Source: Cardiobacteriaceae bacterium TAE3-ERU3
GTDB taxonomy: Bacteria > Pseudomonadota > Gammaproteobacteria > Cardiobacteriales > Cardiobacteriaceae
DNA: 64,000 bases
NCBI GenBank assembly: GCA_019218315.1
Contig: JAHUUI010000001.1
Coordinates: forward strand, 231,722 to 295,721
Direction of reading: 5' to 3'
In this document: in pieces, positions 18,483-28,122 of the stretch
Layout of the letters: each line of letters begins with the position of its first letter
Numbering within the stretch: position 1 is the first letter of the stretch
The notes under the pieces: model-generated
The model's database searches: none
What the model saw: only the letters and a program-made list of their open reading frames with translations
Told to the model about the DNA's origin: nothing
Translations under genes and position numbers: made by a program

Positions 18483-19671
18483 CCACCTCTATCATCAGCG
18501 CGGCATTACTGCCCCCAAATGCAAATGAGTTACTTAATACCCGTCGCTGGCCACCAGCCAAAAATGTATCAGCACCCGCCAATGTAATATTTGCCAACTC
18601 AGGATCAAGTGCGTAGCCTTGCGCAGGAACGCGGCCTGCGGGATTATAACGGCGATCGACTACCAAATAAGCCAATGCAGCCTCAATAGCACCTGCCGCA
18701 CCAAGGCAGTGCCCGGTTCGTGATTTAGTCGAGGTCACGGGGACGCGCGTACCAAACAACGCATTAATTGCCTTTGCTTCCATAGCATCGTTTGCCTCAG
18801 TACCCGTACCATGCGCATTAATCCAGCCAACCTCTGCGGCATCACAACGGCTACGGCGCAATGCTTCTTGCATCACAGCAATCGCGCCAGCACCATCAGG
18901 GCGAGGAGTGGACATATGATAAGCATCGCTACCAATGCCATAACCATTCAAGCATACATGTCCTTCTACAGACTCACGAGTAACGATGAAAACCGCTGCA
19001 CCTTCACCAATATTAATGCCATCACGGCTTGCAGAGAAAGGCTGGCAAGGCGCAGAGGATAAAACTGACAAGCTATCAAACCCATTCAGGGTAAAGCGCG
19101 ATAGCGTATCAACACCGCCACAAATAACCGCATCAACCACGCCACTGCACAATAATCGCGCCGCTGAAATCAGCACCTTTGCGCCCGAGGTGCATGCCGT
19201 TGAAATAGAGTAGCGAGGAGCAGTCAAACCATAGCGCCACGCCGTATATTCAGCTGGCGAGGCAAGCTGCTGCTTCTCTTGGTCGTAGCCACTTTGCGCC
19301 CACGCCTCACCCGCGACAACGCTGCGAAATGCCGCTTCATTTTCATCACTTCCGGAAGTAGAAGTACCCATAACCACAGCCACTCGTGACGAACCATATC
19401 GTGCCACGACGCCTTGCAGCAGCGCATCAATCTGGCGCAAGGCATTTTCCAGCAAAGCATTATTACGGCTTTGCAGCCATACCGGCGTTTCATCGGGTAA
19501 AGAGAAAGGTAACCCGGCTTTGCCTACAGTAATAGATCGTGCCGTATCCCCCATCCATCCGCTTTCACATACCAGCGTTGGGGTATCTGAAAATAACGCC
19601 GCAACCGTTTCTTCAGCGCCATACCCTAAAGCACTGACCATACCCGGGGTGCTTAAATATATTTTCGTCAT
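18469..19671 (-). CDS. apeO: aryl polyene beta-ketoacyl-ACP synthase (elongating)
   Basis: Condensing enzyme expected to pair with the chain-length-factor-like protein at 29941-30663 and build the polyene. The product is 400 aa from the ATG at 19671, which overlaps the upstream stop (TGATG); a TTG one codon earlier is also possible. Catalytic residues are the Cys in STACTSGAK, the His in NAHGTGTEAND and the His in KSRTGHCLGAAGAIEA. Confidence 0.9.
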   Translation of the reverse strand: MTKIYLSTPGMVSALGYGAEETVAALFSDTPTLVCESGWMGDTARSITVGKAGLPFSLPDETPVWLQSRNNALLENALRQIDALLQGVVARYGSSRVAVVMGTSTSGSDENEAAFRSVVAGEAWAQSGYDQEKQQLASPAEYTAWRYGLTAPRYSISTACTSGAKVLISAARLLCSGVVDAVICGGVDTLSRFTLNGFDSLSVLSSAPCQPFSASRDGINIGEGAAVFIVTRESVEGHVCLNGYGIGSDAYHMSTPRPDGAGAIAVMQEALRRSRCDAAEVGWINAHGTGTEANDAMEAKAINALFGTRVPVTSTKSRTGHCLGAAGAIEAALAYLVVDRRYNPAGRVPAQGYALDPELANITLAGADTFLAGGQRRVLSNSFAFGGSNAALMIEVDDDN

Positions 19672-20282
19672 CAATCCAATATCCGTATCTGATAGCGCGA
19701 CTGCATAGGATAAAGGTTGAGCGTCGCATCACTACATTGCTGCCAATCAACTTTATCAACGTTTTTCGGAGGCTGTTGTTCCTGATCACCAGACGAACAG
19801 TCATATGAAAACTGAGGGTAAACCTCTTCTTGTGCACTACCTTTCTGCGCAACAAGCACAAATGTAACCGCCTCAGCATCCTCAGAGGACGGCAAAATTT
19901 GCAACGCAGGAAATACCTGCTGACGCGCCTGTCCATCAAGCGACAAAGCAGCCAACGCATTAAATAATGGCAGAGCGGCCTTATTCGCCGGCAACAAACC
20001 ATCTTTCTGCCATGTACCGTCGTGCAACATCTTTCGAGCCAGCGGCATACCCAATGCATCCGTCCATAACCAACGCCAATCCCCACCATCAGGCGCAGCA
20101 ACGACCATTGTCGGCGCACCCGGTGCACCGTCTGGCGTTACCTCATTAACCTGCCAGCGCAACAATTGCGGCGTGGGCTGTGCTGAAGGCCGCAATTTAG
20201 GCTGTATAGCGCAGCCGCCCAATAGTACCGCAGCCAAAATGGCGGCAGAAAGAATACCCCGTGGATTAATTGGTCTACGCAT
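19671..20282 (-). CDS. DUF3261-type lipoprotein of aryl polyene cluster
   Basis: The 203-aa product starts at 20282 (MRRPINPRGILSAAILAAVLLGGC), with a lipobox LLGGC and predicted acylated Cys. The mature part, with a C-terminal Cys pair (SYDCSS and WQQCSD), matches the DUF3261 lipoprotein found in many aryl polyene clusters. It is thought to help move the lipid to the outer membrane together with the LolA-like and MMPL proteins of the same operon. Overlaps the flavoprotein gene by 8 bp. Confidence 0.8.
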   Translation of the reverse strand: MRRPINPRGILSAAILAAVLLGGCAIQPKLRPSAQPTPQLLRWQVNEVTPDGAPGAPTMVVAAPDGGDWRWLWTDALGMPLARKMLHDGTWQKDGLLPANKAALPLFNALAALSLDGQARQQVFPALQILPSSEDAEAVTFVLVAQKGSAQEEVYPQFSYDCSSGDQEQQPPKNVDKVDWQQCSDATLNLYPMQSRYQIRILD

Positions 20283-21525
20283 TAGGTGCAAACCCGTATT
20301 CTCGTACAACGTCACTGATCATATTTAATCGCCGCTCCGGTTCGCAAACAAAAGGATTACGCCGATCCCAAGCATAACCTGCCAAAATTGCACTGATATA
20401 GCGTTTCATACTCGGATTATCATGACTGCTGTAAATCACATCCTGAAAACGCCCGTCGTACCACGCTTGAACATAAGTCTGAAATACACGAACGCCATAA
20501 AGCACTTCATCGGCAAATTCTCGCTGCCAGTCTGTTGGTTCTCCGCGCAGCTCACGATCGACCAAATTAGCCGCCAACTGCGCAGAATGCAGCGCGATAG
20601 TGACGCCTGATGAAAACACCGGATCGAGAAACTCGGCCGCATTGCCAAGCAAAGCAAAGCGCTTCCCATACAGCGTTTTCACACTGGCTGAAAAGTGGCT
20701 AAATGCACGCACCGGCACGCCAATATCCCACTCCGCATCGCTCAATATACGCTGTAAAAACGGCACTTCTGCTACCGCGCCTTGCAACTGTGCCAATGGG
20801 TCTGAATCATCCATTTGCTCCGGCCTGCCGATCACCCCAATCGATGCCGTACCATCCGAAAATGGAATCAACCACATCCAGCGGTCTCGAGCATTGGCAA
20901 GCGTCGCGATCGTAATCATATTGCGGTCATAATCTGTGGCGCTAATGTGGTCGCGCAGGTGAGTGGCAAAGACCTTGCGCGGCGGCAACGAAGAAGGTGT
21001 TTCAAGGTCTAGAAGGCGAGCCAATACTCGGCCATAGCCACTTGCATCAAGAACAAATCGGGCGTTTAGCGTATACGCCTCGCCTGAGGCCTCATCGCGA
21101 ACAGACAGTTCTGCACCATTTTCATCCTCAACAAATCCAGTCACCGACTGGCCATAGCGTACTTCCGCGCCCTGCGCCACTGCGCCATCAATCAGCAGCT
21201 GATCGAACTCCGCACGCTTGACCTCAAAAATATCGCCATTTTCGCCGCTGGCATTATCGCGAAAATCAATCCGCGCCGCGTGCTCACGCCAAGTAAAAAA
21301 AGCGCCGTACTTGCGCTGAAATCCGGCTCTGCGTACTGCTTCGCCCAACCCTGCGGCATCAAGTACCGACATCATCGCTGGCAGCAGACTTTCTCCGATC
21401 ACAAAGCGGGGAAAATGTGCACGCTCCAACACCATTACCGACCAACCTTGGCGCACCAATAATGCTGCAGCAACTGCCCCTGCAGGACCTGCACCAATGA
21501 TCAATATATCTGCATCATGCTTCAT
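20275..21525 (-). CDS. FAD-dependent oxidoreductase, flavin halogenase/monooxygenase-like
   Basis: The 416-aa flavoprotein has the FAD motif IIGAGPAGAVAAALL and ERAHFPRFVIGESLLPAM. It also has RWMWLIPFSDG, and DPVFSSGVTIALHSAQLAA near the flavin. These blocks are shared by tryptophan-halogenase-like and related flavin monooxygenases. A halogenase is a pathway component in xanthomonadin biosynthesis, but family members in other polyene clusters may act as desaturases or hydroxylases. Which reaction applies here cannot be told from sequence. Sits between the exporter and lipoprotein genes. Confidence 0.8.
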   Translation of the reverse strand: MKHDADILIIGAGPAGAVAAALLVRQGWSVMVLERAHFPRFVIGESLLPAMMSVLDAAGLGEAVRRAGFQRKYGAFFTWREHAARIDFRDNASGENGDIFEVKRAEFDQLLIDGAVAQGAEVRYGQSVTGFVEDENGAELSVRDEASGEAYTLNARFVLDASGYGRVLARLLDLETPSSLPPRKVFATHLRDHISATDYDRNMITIATLANARDRWMWLIPFSDGTASIGVIGRPEQMDDSDPLAQLQGAVAEVPFLQRILSDAEWDIGVPVRAFSHFSASVKTLYGKRFALLGNAAEFLDPVFSSGVTIALHSAQLAANLVDRELRGEPTDWQREFADEVLYGVRVFQTYVQAWYDGRFQDVIYSSHDNPSMKRYISAILAGYAWDRRNPFVCEPERRLNMISDVVREYGFAPNA

Positions 21526-21557
21526 GGCTTCTTCCGAGCGCTATAAAACGCGCTATA

Positions 21558-23873
21558 TTAACAAACATTATTCTTTTCCCCCAGCGCCAGCGCGGCGATC
21601 AGTGCAGAAAACCCGACGCCAAATGCCACGGCACTACCAAAGCCGGCAACCACAGGTGTACTTGAAAATGCCAACAGCCCAAAAGTCAGGATAGTGGTCA
21701 GCAAAGCAAGCGCCATCCCCGCCAACCGTGGCAATACATCACCATCTTCACTAAAGGCATATACTGCGTAATCCACACCTATTGCCATCACCAAAAGCAA
21801 CCCGAAAACGGCAAATGCCGATAACGACATCCCCAACCACCCTAGCATTGCCACAGCCAGGATAACGCCTGCCAATGGCACAGCGAGCATACGCAAGCCA
21901 TTGCGCAAACCGTATAACCACATAAGCAACAGCGCAGCCAACAACAACGATGCCATTTTCAATATAACCGCCAACTGCCGGGTGTGATCAAACCCATCGC
22001 TGACCTGCATCCGTGGGCTAACAAAGTGCACCCCTTCTATCGCGTCAGCCTGTCTTGCCAAAGCAGCCAAATCATTGACTCCGGATAATCTGACCCATGC
22101 CGCAACTCGCCCATCCGGCTGACTGCCAAGGTATAAATCCCGCCACGGCTCGGCGAGAGGAGACTCCATTGCATCCGCCAGTGTCATGGGTTGTACCACC
22201 GCAGCTTGTGCCAAAGCAGCATCAATTGCCTGCCGCTCAATGCCGACCTGCTGAAGCGCAGACCATATATCCGTACCAATCTGTTGTTGCAAAGCTTGGG
22301 CTGTCTCTTGCTGCTGCGCCGTAGTCACGCCCCAATCCCCTATACTGGCAAAGTCTTCAAGCTTGCCCTGCACTCGCAGCGTATTTAAAGCATCCCTCAA
22401 TGCAATATTGCGCACAATCAATTGATCATCAGTATCCGCATCAATCAGAAAAAACTCTCCGGCAAATGCATTACCGCTGATGTGCTGCACCGCTTGCATA
22501 TCAGCAAGCAATTCAGGATCAAGCCGCACCCAATTGCGGATATCTTCCTGCCAATGCACTTGCGCCCAGCCACCAAGCACAAAAATTGTAATCAGCAACC
22601 AAGACCAAGGTCGCTTCAACCCTCTACGCAAAGATTGGAGTGCACGCAAAAGCGCACCTAATCTCCGCTGCACTGGCTGGCTCGCACCATTGCGGTAACG
22701 CGCAAAAAGGCCAGGTAATAAGGTAAAGGTGATGGCAACCGAGACGGTCAAAGCAACCAGTGCATATACCGCCGTCTGGCGCAGTACCGGCAGAGGCGTA
22801 AACAGCAGCATCAAATAACCGAGTAAAGTGACGCCTGTACTGACCAAAAAAGGCTTGCGCAGTCGCTGCATGGCTGCATGTGGCTGCCAGTCAGGCTGTA
22901 CTTTCGCTTTTCCAAGCCAATGCAACGGTACATCGAGCAACAAGCCCACAAGGCTGCTACCAATCAATAACGTCATAATATGAATACCGCCAAATACTGC
23001 GATCACCACTGCGATACCGGCAAGTAAGCCGCACATAACCGGCAGCAATAGCCACAAAACCAACCAGCGGCGAAATATCAGCGCAAACAGTGCAATTGTC
23101 ATCCCGATACTACACAACGATAGCCACTTCCCTTCACTGCGCCCCTGTTCAGCGGCAGTAGCATTGAGTAGCGCCGGTGCAGCAACATGCAACGCAGCGC
23201 CCTGTTCTTTCATGAGACGGCGGCTATTATCGATCAACTCCGGTAATGCTTGTGGTGCAGCGGTAATTCCATCAAAACTGCGTAACCGGGCACGAACAAG
23301 TAACCAATACTTATCGTCCTCAGTCGTAGATAAACTGCCATCAAGATAATCGGCCTGCATCTGCCCGGCATCAGGTGGCTGATAAAAACGGCTAAACCCA
23401 AGCACATCCTGCGACGGAGGCAACAAGCTTGAAATAAATGGGTTAAGCAAATCATTAGCGCGTTGCGCAACATAATCACGAGGCGCTTCAATGAGCTGCA
23501 CTCGTGCATCAGGGGAGAGTAAATAACTACCCATCTGCATCGCCGCTAACCGCAACGCAGTAATATCAGTACCGTACTGCCACATCACTTCCGCAAACAA
23601 CCCGCTGTTTTGCCATTGTTCGCGTAGTGTTTGTGCTGCATGTTTCGCATCTGCAGCATTATTAGCGCCAACCAAGGCAATCACATTGCGATCATTTTCT
23701 TGCTGGCGCTGCTGGAGTGCAGTACGAGTCAGCGCATCATGGCGCGCATCTTCTGGCAATAACCACTGCATGTCGCTCTGCAACACGCCACGCCCATACC
23801 ATGCCAATTCACCGCCAACTACCCCCGCCAGCAGTAAAAGCAGCGATAGCGCAATTAGGCGTGCATATTTCAC
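21558..23873 (-). CDS. MMPL/RND-family exporter of the aryl polyene cluster
   Basis: The 771-aa membrane protein has the two-fold RND layout. A first helix (LIALSLLLLLAGVVGGELAW) and a large periplasmic loop are followed by a helix bundle (about residues 250-420). A second helix and loop are followed by a second bundle (about residues 635-770) with VMAIGVDYAVYAFSEDGD. It probably flips or exports the aryl polyene lipid. Start codon is GTG (23873), 5 bp after the LolA-like gene. Confidence 0.88.
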   Translation of the reverse strand: MKYARLIALSLLLLLAGVVGGELAWYGRGVLQSDMQWLLPEDARHDALTRTALQQRQQENDRNVIALVGANNAADAKHAAQTLREQWQNSGLFAEVMWQYGTDITALRLAAMQMGSYLLSPDARVQLIEAPRDYVAQRANDLLNPFISSLLPPSQDVLGFSRFYQPPDAGQMQADYLDGSLSTTEDDKYWLLVRARLRSFDGITAAPQALPELIDNSRRLMKEQGAALHVAAPALLNATAAEQGRSEGKWLSLCSIGMTIALFALIFRRWLVLWLLLPVMCGLLAGIAVVIAVFGGIHIMTLLIGSSLVGLLLDVPLHWLGKAKVQPDWQPHAAMQRLRKPFLVSTGVTLLGYLMLLFTPLPVLRQTAVYALVALTVSVAITFTLLPGLFARYRNGASQPVQRRLGALLRALQSLRRGLKRPWSWLLITIFVLGGWAQVHWQEDIRNWVRLDPELLADMQAVQHISGNAFAGEFFLIDADTDDQLIVRNIALRDALNTLRVQGKLEDFASIGDWGVTTAQQQETAQALQQQIGTDIWSALQQVGIERQAIDAALAQAAVVQPMTLADAMESPLAEPWRDLYLGSQPDGRVAAWVRLSGVNDLAALARQADAIEGVHFVSPRMQVSDGFDHTRQLAVILKMASLLLAALLLMWLYGLRNGLRMLAVPLAGVILAVAMLGWLGMSLSAFAVFGLLLVMAIGVDYAVYAFSEDGDVLPRLAGMALALLTTILTFGLLAFSSTPVVAGFGSAVAFGVGFSALIAALALGEKNNVC

Positions 23874-23878
23874 GCTTG

Positions 23879-24454
23879 TTATGGCCGCATACGTGGATCG
23901 TCAGGTAAACCACGTGTGACATCGCTAAAATGCAATTCACTACGATCGCCCTGTGCTTCACTGATATCAATCTCGCGAATAATTTGATCGCCACGGACGA
24001 CAATTTTTTCCAACACCTGCTGCAGCGTCGAATATTTCGGTATCAAGGTAAGCGTCCAGCCATCAATATCACCTTGCGCTTCCAAGGTAAATCCTGATTC
24101 CAGCTCATCCCAATCACCACCGAGCAAACTCAAAAACAAGCGTACTTGCGTATTGCCCGCCTGCTGGCTCATGTCTTGCCAACGCCCATTCTGCCATTGC
24201 AGCACACCGCGGGGTGATACTTTGAGCAACGCGACAAATGGCTTTTGTGGTGCCCACCACAACCCTTGCTCCGCACTGATCGCAAAGTTACCACTGCTTT
24301 CCAGCGGCTCACTCATACCGCGCAAATAACGCAATTGCGTAAAATCGCCGTGAATTTGCGGATTATTTTGCAGTTGTACAGCAATGTCTTTCGGGGTAAT
24401 GGCTGCGGCACCAAGTGCCCACAATAACGAACAAATAGCGAGTAATTTACGCAT
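23879..24454 (-). CDS. LolA-like outer-membrane lipoprotein carrier of the aryl polyene cluster
   Basis: The 191-aa periplasmic protein starts at 24454 (MRKLLAICSLLWALGAAA, signal peptide), overlapping the thioesterase gene by 8 bp. The mature part has the LolA-like beta-strand pattern with FTQLRYLRGMSEPLESSGNF and GLWWAPQKPFVALLKVSP. It is predicted to carry the product or a lipid intermediate across the periplasm, working with the MMPL exporter. It is distinct from the housekeeping LolA, which is not in this window. Confidence 0.85.
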   Translation of the reverse strand: MRKLLAICSLLWALGAAAITPKDIAVQLQNNPQIHGDFTQLRYLRGMSEPLESSGNFAISAEQGLWWAPQKPFVALLKVSPRGVLQWQNGRWQDMSQQAGNTQVRLFLSLLGGDWDELESGFTLEAQGDIDGWTLTLIPKYSTLQQVLEKIVVRGDQIIREIDISEAQGDRSELHFSDVTRGLPDDPRMRP

Positions 24455-24890
24455 TTTGATTCTCCAAATAAGCATGGATTTTCTCTTGCCACACTTTAGG
24501 GGTTTGAAATTGGGTTTCCTGATCAGCAAGCCGAATGGCCGCCTGCATGGTAGAGGCTCTGGTCAAGCATGCACCGGCCTCATTGATAATTTCATAATCG
24601 AGCTTGAGTGAGGACTCATATTCACGCAGATATACGCGCACCAAAACTTGCTCACCAAAGCGCGCTGAACTCAAATACTTGACCTGCAGCTGGACGATCG
24701 GCCACACATAGCCATCATCTCTCATATCCAGATAGGTATAGCCCAGATCTTCAAGCCATGCACACCGCGCTTCTTCAAGGTATTTCACATAATGACCGTG
24801 CCACACAACCTGCATTGCATCGACATCAAAAAAAGGCACTGTAAGGTGATGAACCCAAACCAGCGGAAAATTATTTTTTTTCATGTTCAT
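24447..24890 (-). CDS. acyl-ACP/CoA thioesterase (4HBT, YbgC-like)
   Basis: The 147-aa hotdog thioesterase has the YbgC-type active-site block FFDVDAMQVVWHGHYVKYLEEAR, with the catalytic Asp, followed by YLSSARFGEQVLVRVYLREYE. It may release the finished or aborted polyene from the carrier protein. The start is either ATG at 24890 or the one two codons later. Overlaps the acyltransferase gene by 20 bp. Confidence 0.85.
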   Translation of the reverse strand: MNMKKNNFPLVWVHHLTVPFFDVDAMQVVWHGHYVKYLEEARCAWLEDLGYTYLDMRDDGYVWPIVQLQVKYLSSARFGEQVLVRVYLREYESSLKLDYEIINEAGACLTRASTMQAAIRLADQETQFQTPKVWQEKIHAYLENQNA

Positions 24891-25821
24891 CCTGCCAAAA
24901 ATCGTAAAAATTGAACCACTGCAATGGTGCCTTGGCGCAGTAATCGGCCAATAATCTGGCGTAATCAGCTACCGCACCTGTTATCACGTCCTGACGATTG
25001 GCGCGCGTCCATGACAGTTCATCGCGAAAGCGCTCAATATAGAGATGATAATACCCATTTTCTTTCAAACAAAACAGTGTATTGACCGGCACATGCAATA
25101 ACCCCGCCAACAGCCACGGCCCTTGTGCAAACAGTGCACTGTCGCCAAGAAATGGCGCGCTCACGGTCTTCTCGCCACGCACCGGAATTCGGTCTGCAGC
25201 GATCGCCAACCACTCACCATCCTCAATACGCTGATTGAGCTGCAGCATCGTCGCCGCATCCAACTCATTGACCTGAATCACACGCACATCATCCGCGCCG
25301 GCCTGCCGCAAAGCACGGTTGAAATCTTCTGCATGGCGGCTGTGCATCAACACATTGAGGCGAAAATCTCGCCATTCAGCACTCAACGCACGTGTAATTT
25401 CAACGTTGCCGAGGTGCGAGCACAGTAAAATTTGTCCACGCGTACCCGCAACTGGATAATGCATGGTTTGCTCTATACCGGATGGACAATGAAAGACCAG
25501 CTGTTCCATGCCAATTTTGCGCTGCCAAACGGCAAAGCGATCACTGATTGCCTCGGCGAATGTCGTGAACTGCTGAAAGACAGGCGCACGCTGCGGTAAA
25601 ACCTCATCACCGTAACAAGCGCGTAGCCGCCGTTGATAACGCGCTGCATTGCGCCGCGCTGTTTTACTCGTAATATAGAAATAAGTTGCGACGACATATA
25701 CCGCTATACGCACCAGCCACCTTGGGCAATAGCGCACCATCCATATCGTGACCTGCAAGAAAAAGCGGCTGCCACGCTCTTGTTGCGCAGCCCAGTGCTG
25801 CTGCTTCAGGCGCGACGCCAT
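24871..25821 (-). CDS. LpxL/HtrB-family acyltransferase of aryl polyene cluster
   Basis: The 316-aa membrane-associated acyltransferase has the HX4E-type motif in LLCSHLGNVEITRAL and the GEKTVSAPFLGDSALFAQGP block of lipid A late acyltransferases. It likely joins the polyene acyl chain to a lipid or sugar carrier. The ATG at 25821 has GGAG 6 bp upstream and is preferred over the GTG at 25833. In E. coli-type clusters the glycosyltransferase and this domain may be one protein; here they are two overlapping genes. Confidence 0.85.
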   Translation of the reverse strand: MASRLKQQHWAAQQERGSRFFLQVTIWMVRYCPRWLVRIAVYVVATYFYITSKTARRNAARYQRRLRACYGDEVLPQRAPVFQQFTTFAEAISDRFAVWQRKIGMEQLVFHCPSGIEQTMHYPVAGTRGQILLCSHLGNVEITRALSAEWRDFRLNVLMHSRHAEDFNRALRQAGADDVRVIQVNELDAATMLQLNQRIEDGEWLAIAADRIPVRGEKTVSAPFLGDSALFAQGPWLLAGLLHVPVNTLFCLKENGYYHLYIERFRDELSWTRANRQDVITGAVADYARLLADYCAKAPLQWFNFYDFWQDEHEKK

Positions 25822-26525
25822 ATGCGTCTCCACAGCCTGACGAAGAACAGGCGTGCGTGCATTGCGCTAATATGCAAGTTGTCCTTGAGCATATAAAAAT
25901 GCGATACACCATCTTCGGCATAAGCAACGGACGTATCAAGCCACTCCATGGGCACGCCTTCCCAATGCAACCGCACGAGGATTTCCGTATCAAAATCCAT
26001 GCGATCACCGAGATACACACTATTGATCAGCGCAACTGTTCGCGCCAAAGGATAGATGCGGAAGCCGCACATACCATCCGCAATTTCATTACTACCCGTA
26101 TTGATACGGATCCAAAAGTTAGTAATTTCACGACCGTAGCGCCGTGATTTCGGCGCATCTTCATCATAAATTGGCCGACCGCAGATCACAGTCTGTGGTG
26201 ATTGCTCGGCTGCTGCAATAAAGCGTGGAATATCAGCAAAGCAGTGCTGGCGATCAGCATCAATCTGCAATGCATGGCTATAGCCTGCTGCTGCCGCTGC
26301 GCGTAGCGCATCTTTCACTGCCGCACCTTTTCCGCCATTTTCTGCACGGCGAATCAAGGTAACACCTTCTATTTGCGCGAGCTCTGCCAATGCTGCTTCG
26401 GACTGCTCGCCTGAACCATCATCGACGACAATACAAGGCAAGCCCAAAGCGCGTAAATCATGCGCTGTGGCGACAATCGTCTGTTCATGGCGGTAATGCG
26501 GAATAACCGCAACGGTTTTAATCAT
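25806..26525 (-). CDS. family 2 glycosyltransferase of aryl polyene cluster
   Basis: The 239-aa GT-A enzyme begins VAVIPHYRHEQTIVATAHDL and has the nucleotide-binding Asp residues in IVVDDGSGEQ and the DxD-like LQIDADRQHC. It probably glycosylates the growing lipid-linked aryl polyene on the cytoplasmic face. It overlaps the upstream AMP-ligase gene by 8 bp and the downstream acyltransferase gene by 16 bp. Confidence 0.88.
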   Translation of the reverse strand: MIKTVAVIPHYRHEQTIVATAHDLRALGLPCIVVDDGSGEQSEAALAELAQIEGVTLIRRAENGGKGAAVKDALRAAAAAGYSHALQIDADRQHCFADIPRFIAAAEQSPQTVICGRPIYDEDAPKSRRYGREITNFWIRINTGSNEIADGMCGFRIYPLARTVALINSVYLGDRMDFDTEILVRLHWEGVPMEWLDTSVAYAEDGVSHFYMLKDNLHISAMHARLFFVRLWRRIWRRA

Positions 26526-28122
26526 TGATCACCAACCTGCCGGATGCAAACACACCCTGCTCATTTTCGCACGTGAACTGCAGTTTATTGCGTGCTGCAT
26601 TCCATACGATAACAATATCCACTGGATCATAGGGACGCAACAGCTTGCGAAATTTAAGGTTTTCCATCTGCTGCATATTGATATCACGCTGTAGCCACTG
26701 CTTGGCCAAAGCGGATACCCATTTCAACTCGACGACGCCCGGAACAATCCCGCAGTGCGTAAAATGCCCTCGCACATCGAGTAAGTCCAATGGTACACGC
26801 CCACGATAATGCACCTTCTTTTCATCCTGTGCCACGCAAGTCCACTCAGGTTCACGCGGTGCGTCCAGTATTGCCGCCGTCACTTGGTCATGTGATAGCT
26901 TGGATTGAGCATTGCGTGGCAATGCCGCCTCAAAGCGCCAGTACCGTGGCACTGCAACGCGCGGCTGATCTGCTGCGACCAATGCACGTAGCTGTTCAGC
27001 AATGGCTTTACGTCCTTGTTGACGCAAAGCTTTAATACCATTTTGATTGAGCGCCACCCATGCAAATAAACGCTCATGCTGCGGATGCACAGCCAAATGC
27101 ACATCACCAACCTCTGGTGCAGCCGCAATCAACTCAGCAACCAGCCCCAAATCAATACGCTTATCAGCCAGCTTAATGATGCTGTCCCTGCGACCTTTAA
27201 TCATAAAGCCACCACCATCACATGCTTGCAAGCGATCATTGAGCACCATATTTCCTGTTAACCAAGGGGCGCTGATCTGCGTCTGATCATCATTGATAGC
27301 AGCACTTACAGCCGGCAACCAATGAAAAACATCTTTTTGCCGACAAGCAATCGCGCCCGTTTCACTACTGCCGTATATATCAAATACTACTGTATCAAGC
27401 ACCTGCTCGATAGTTTGCTTGAGTTCGACCGGCAACTTGCCGCCTGCACTCAAAATTCCCCCGACACGACCACGCCACTGTGAAAAATCGCACTGTTCGG
27501 CAAGGTGATGTAAAAACGTCGGGCTACTTACCCACCAAATACCTTGAATGCTGCCGGCAAGCATGGCTTCGGGCATTTCATAGACCAGAGGCTCAACCTG
27601 CCAACCATGCAGTAGCGGAAGAAGCGCATGAAAAATCAAACCATAGCGATGTTGCAAGCTGGCGCTACTACGTATCTCCGGCACCTGTGCCGGGAATAAT
27701 GCCGCACAAGCAGCCGCTTCCTCAAATAGCGCCTCTAAAGTGACCGTTAAGCTTTTTGCCGCACCTGTCGATCCGGAGCTCATTAGTACAACGTCACCAC
27801 CGCGTAGCGTCAGCTGCTCTATCGGCATCTTGGCTGGTCGCGCATAGGGCTTAGTCGCAAGTTTGACATCATCGCCATACCAAACATCGCATTGACCATC
27901 ACACCATGCGATTGTCTTGGCGGCTGTCGTTGACGGAAGCAACACACGACAACCAGCCAAAGCAGCAGCGCTCAAGGCCAGCTGCATATCTAACGCGTTA
28001 CGCGTATATACAGCGACAGTATTAGCGTTCATGTGGAGCAGGCTTGCCGCCAAGGCGCGCGCCTGCGTTGCAAAACCGTCACTGCCTGTAAGTATCTGTT
28101 GTAATTGTGCCCAGCCGTTCAT
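26518..28122 (-). CDS. AMP-dependent ligase fused to a FabZ-like dehydratase (ApeH-ApeI type)
   Basis: The 534-aa protein has two parts. Residues about 1-425 form an acyl-adenylate ligase: P-loop VLMSSGSTGAAKSLTV, DIYGSSETGAIA and GGGFMIKGRRDSIIKLADKR. Residues about 440-534 form a hotdog dehydratase domain with the FabZ-type catalytic His in RGHFTHCGIVPGVVEL. In characterised aryl polyene systems ApeH loads the aromatic starter and ApeI dehydrates with ApeP, as separate proteins. The fusion physically links starter activation with dehydration. Overlaps both neighbours. Confidence 0.87.
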   Translation of the reverse strand: MNGWAQLQQILTGSDGFATQARALAASLLHMNANTVAVYTRNALDMQLALSAAALAGCRVLLPSTTAAKTIAWCDGQCDVWYGDDVKLATKPYARPAKMPIEQLTLRGGDVVLMSSGSTGAAKSLTVTLEALFEEAAACAALFPAQVPEIRSSASLQHRYGLIFHALLPLLHGWQVEPLVYEMPEAMLAGSIQGIWWVSSPTFLHHLAEQCDFSQWRGRVGGILSAGGKLPVELKQTIEQVLDTVVFDIYGSSETGAIACRQKDVFHWLPAVSAAINDDQTQISAPWLTGNMVLNDRLQACDGGGFMIKGRRDSIIKLADKRIDLGLVAELIAAAPEVGDVHLAVHPQHERLFAWVALNQNGIKALRQQGRKAIAEQLRALVAADQPRVAVPRYWRFEAALPRNAQSKLSHDQVTAAILDAPREPEWTCVAQDEKKVHYRGRVPLDLLDVRGHFTHCGIVPGVVELKWVSALAKQWLQRDINMQQMENLKFRKLLRPYDPVDIVIVWNAARNKLQFTCENEQGVFASGRLVIND

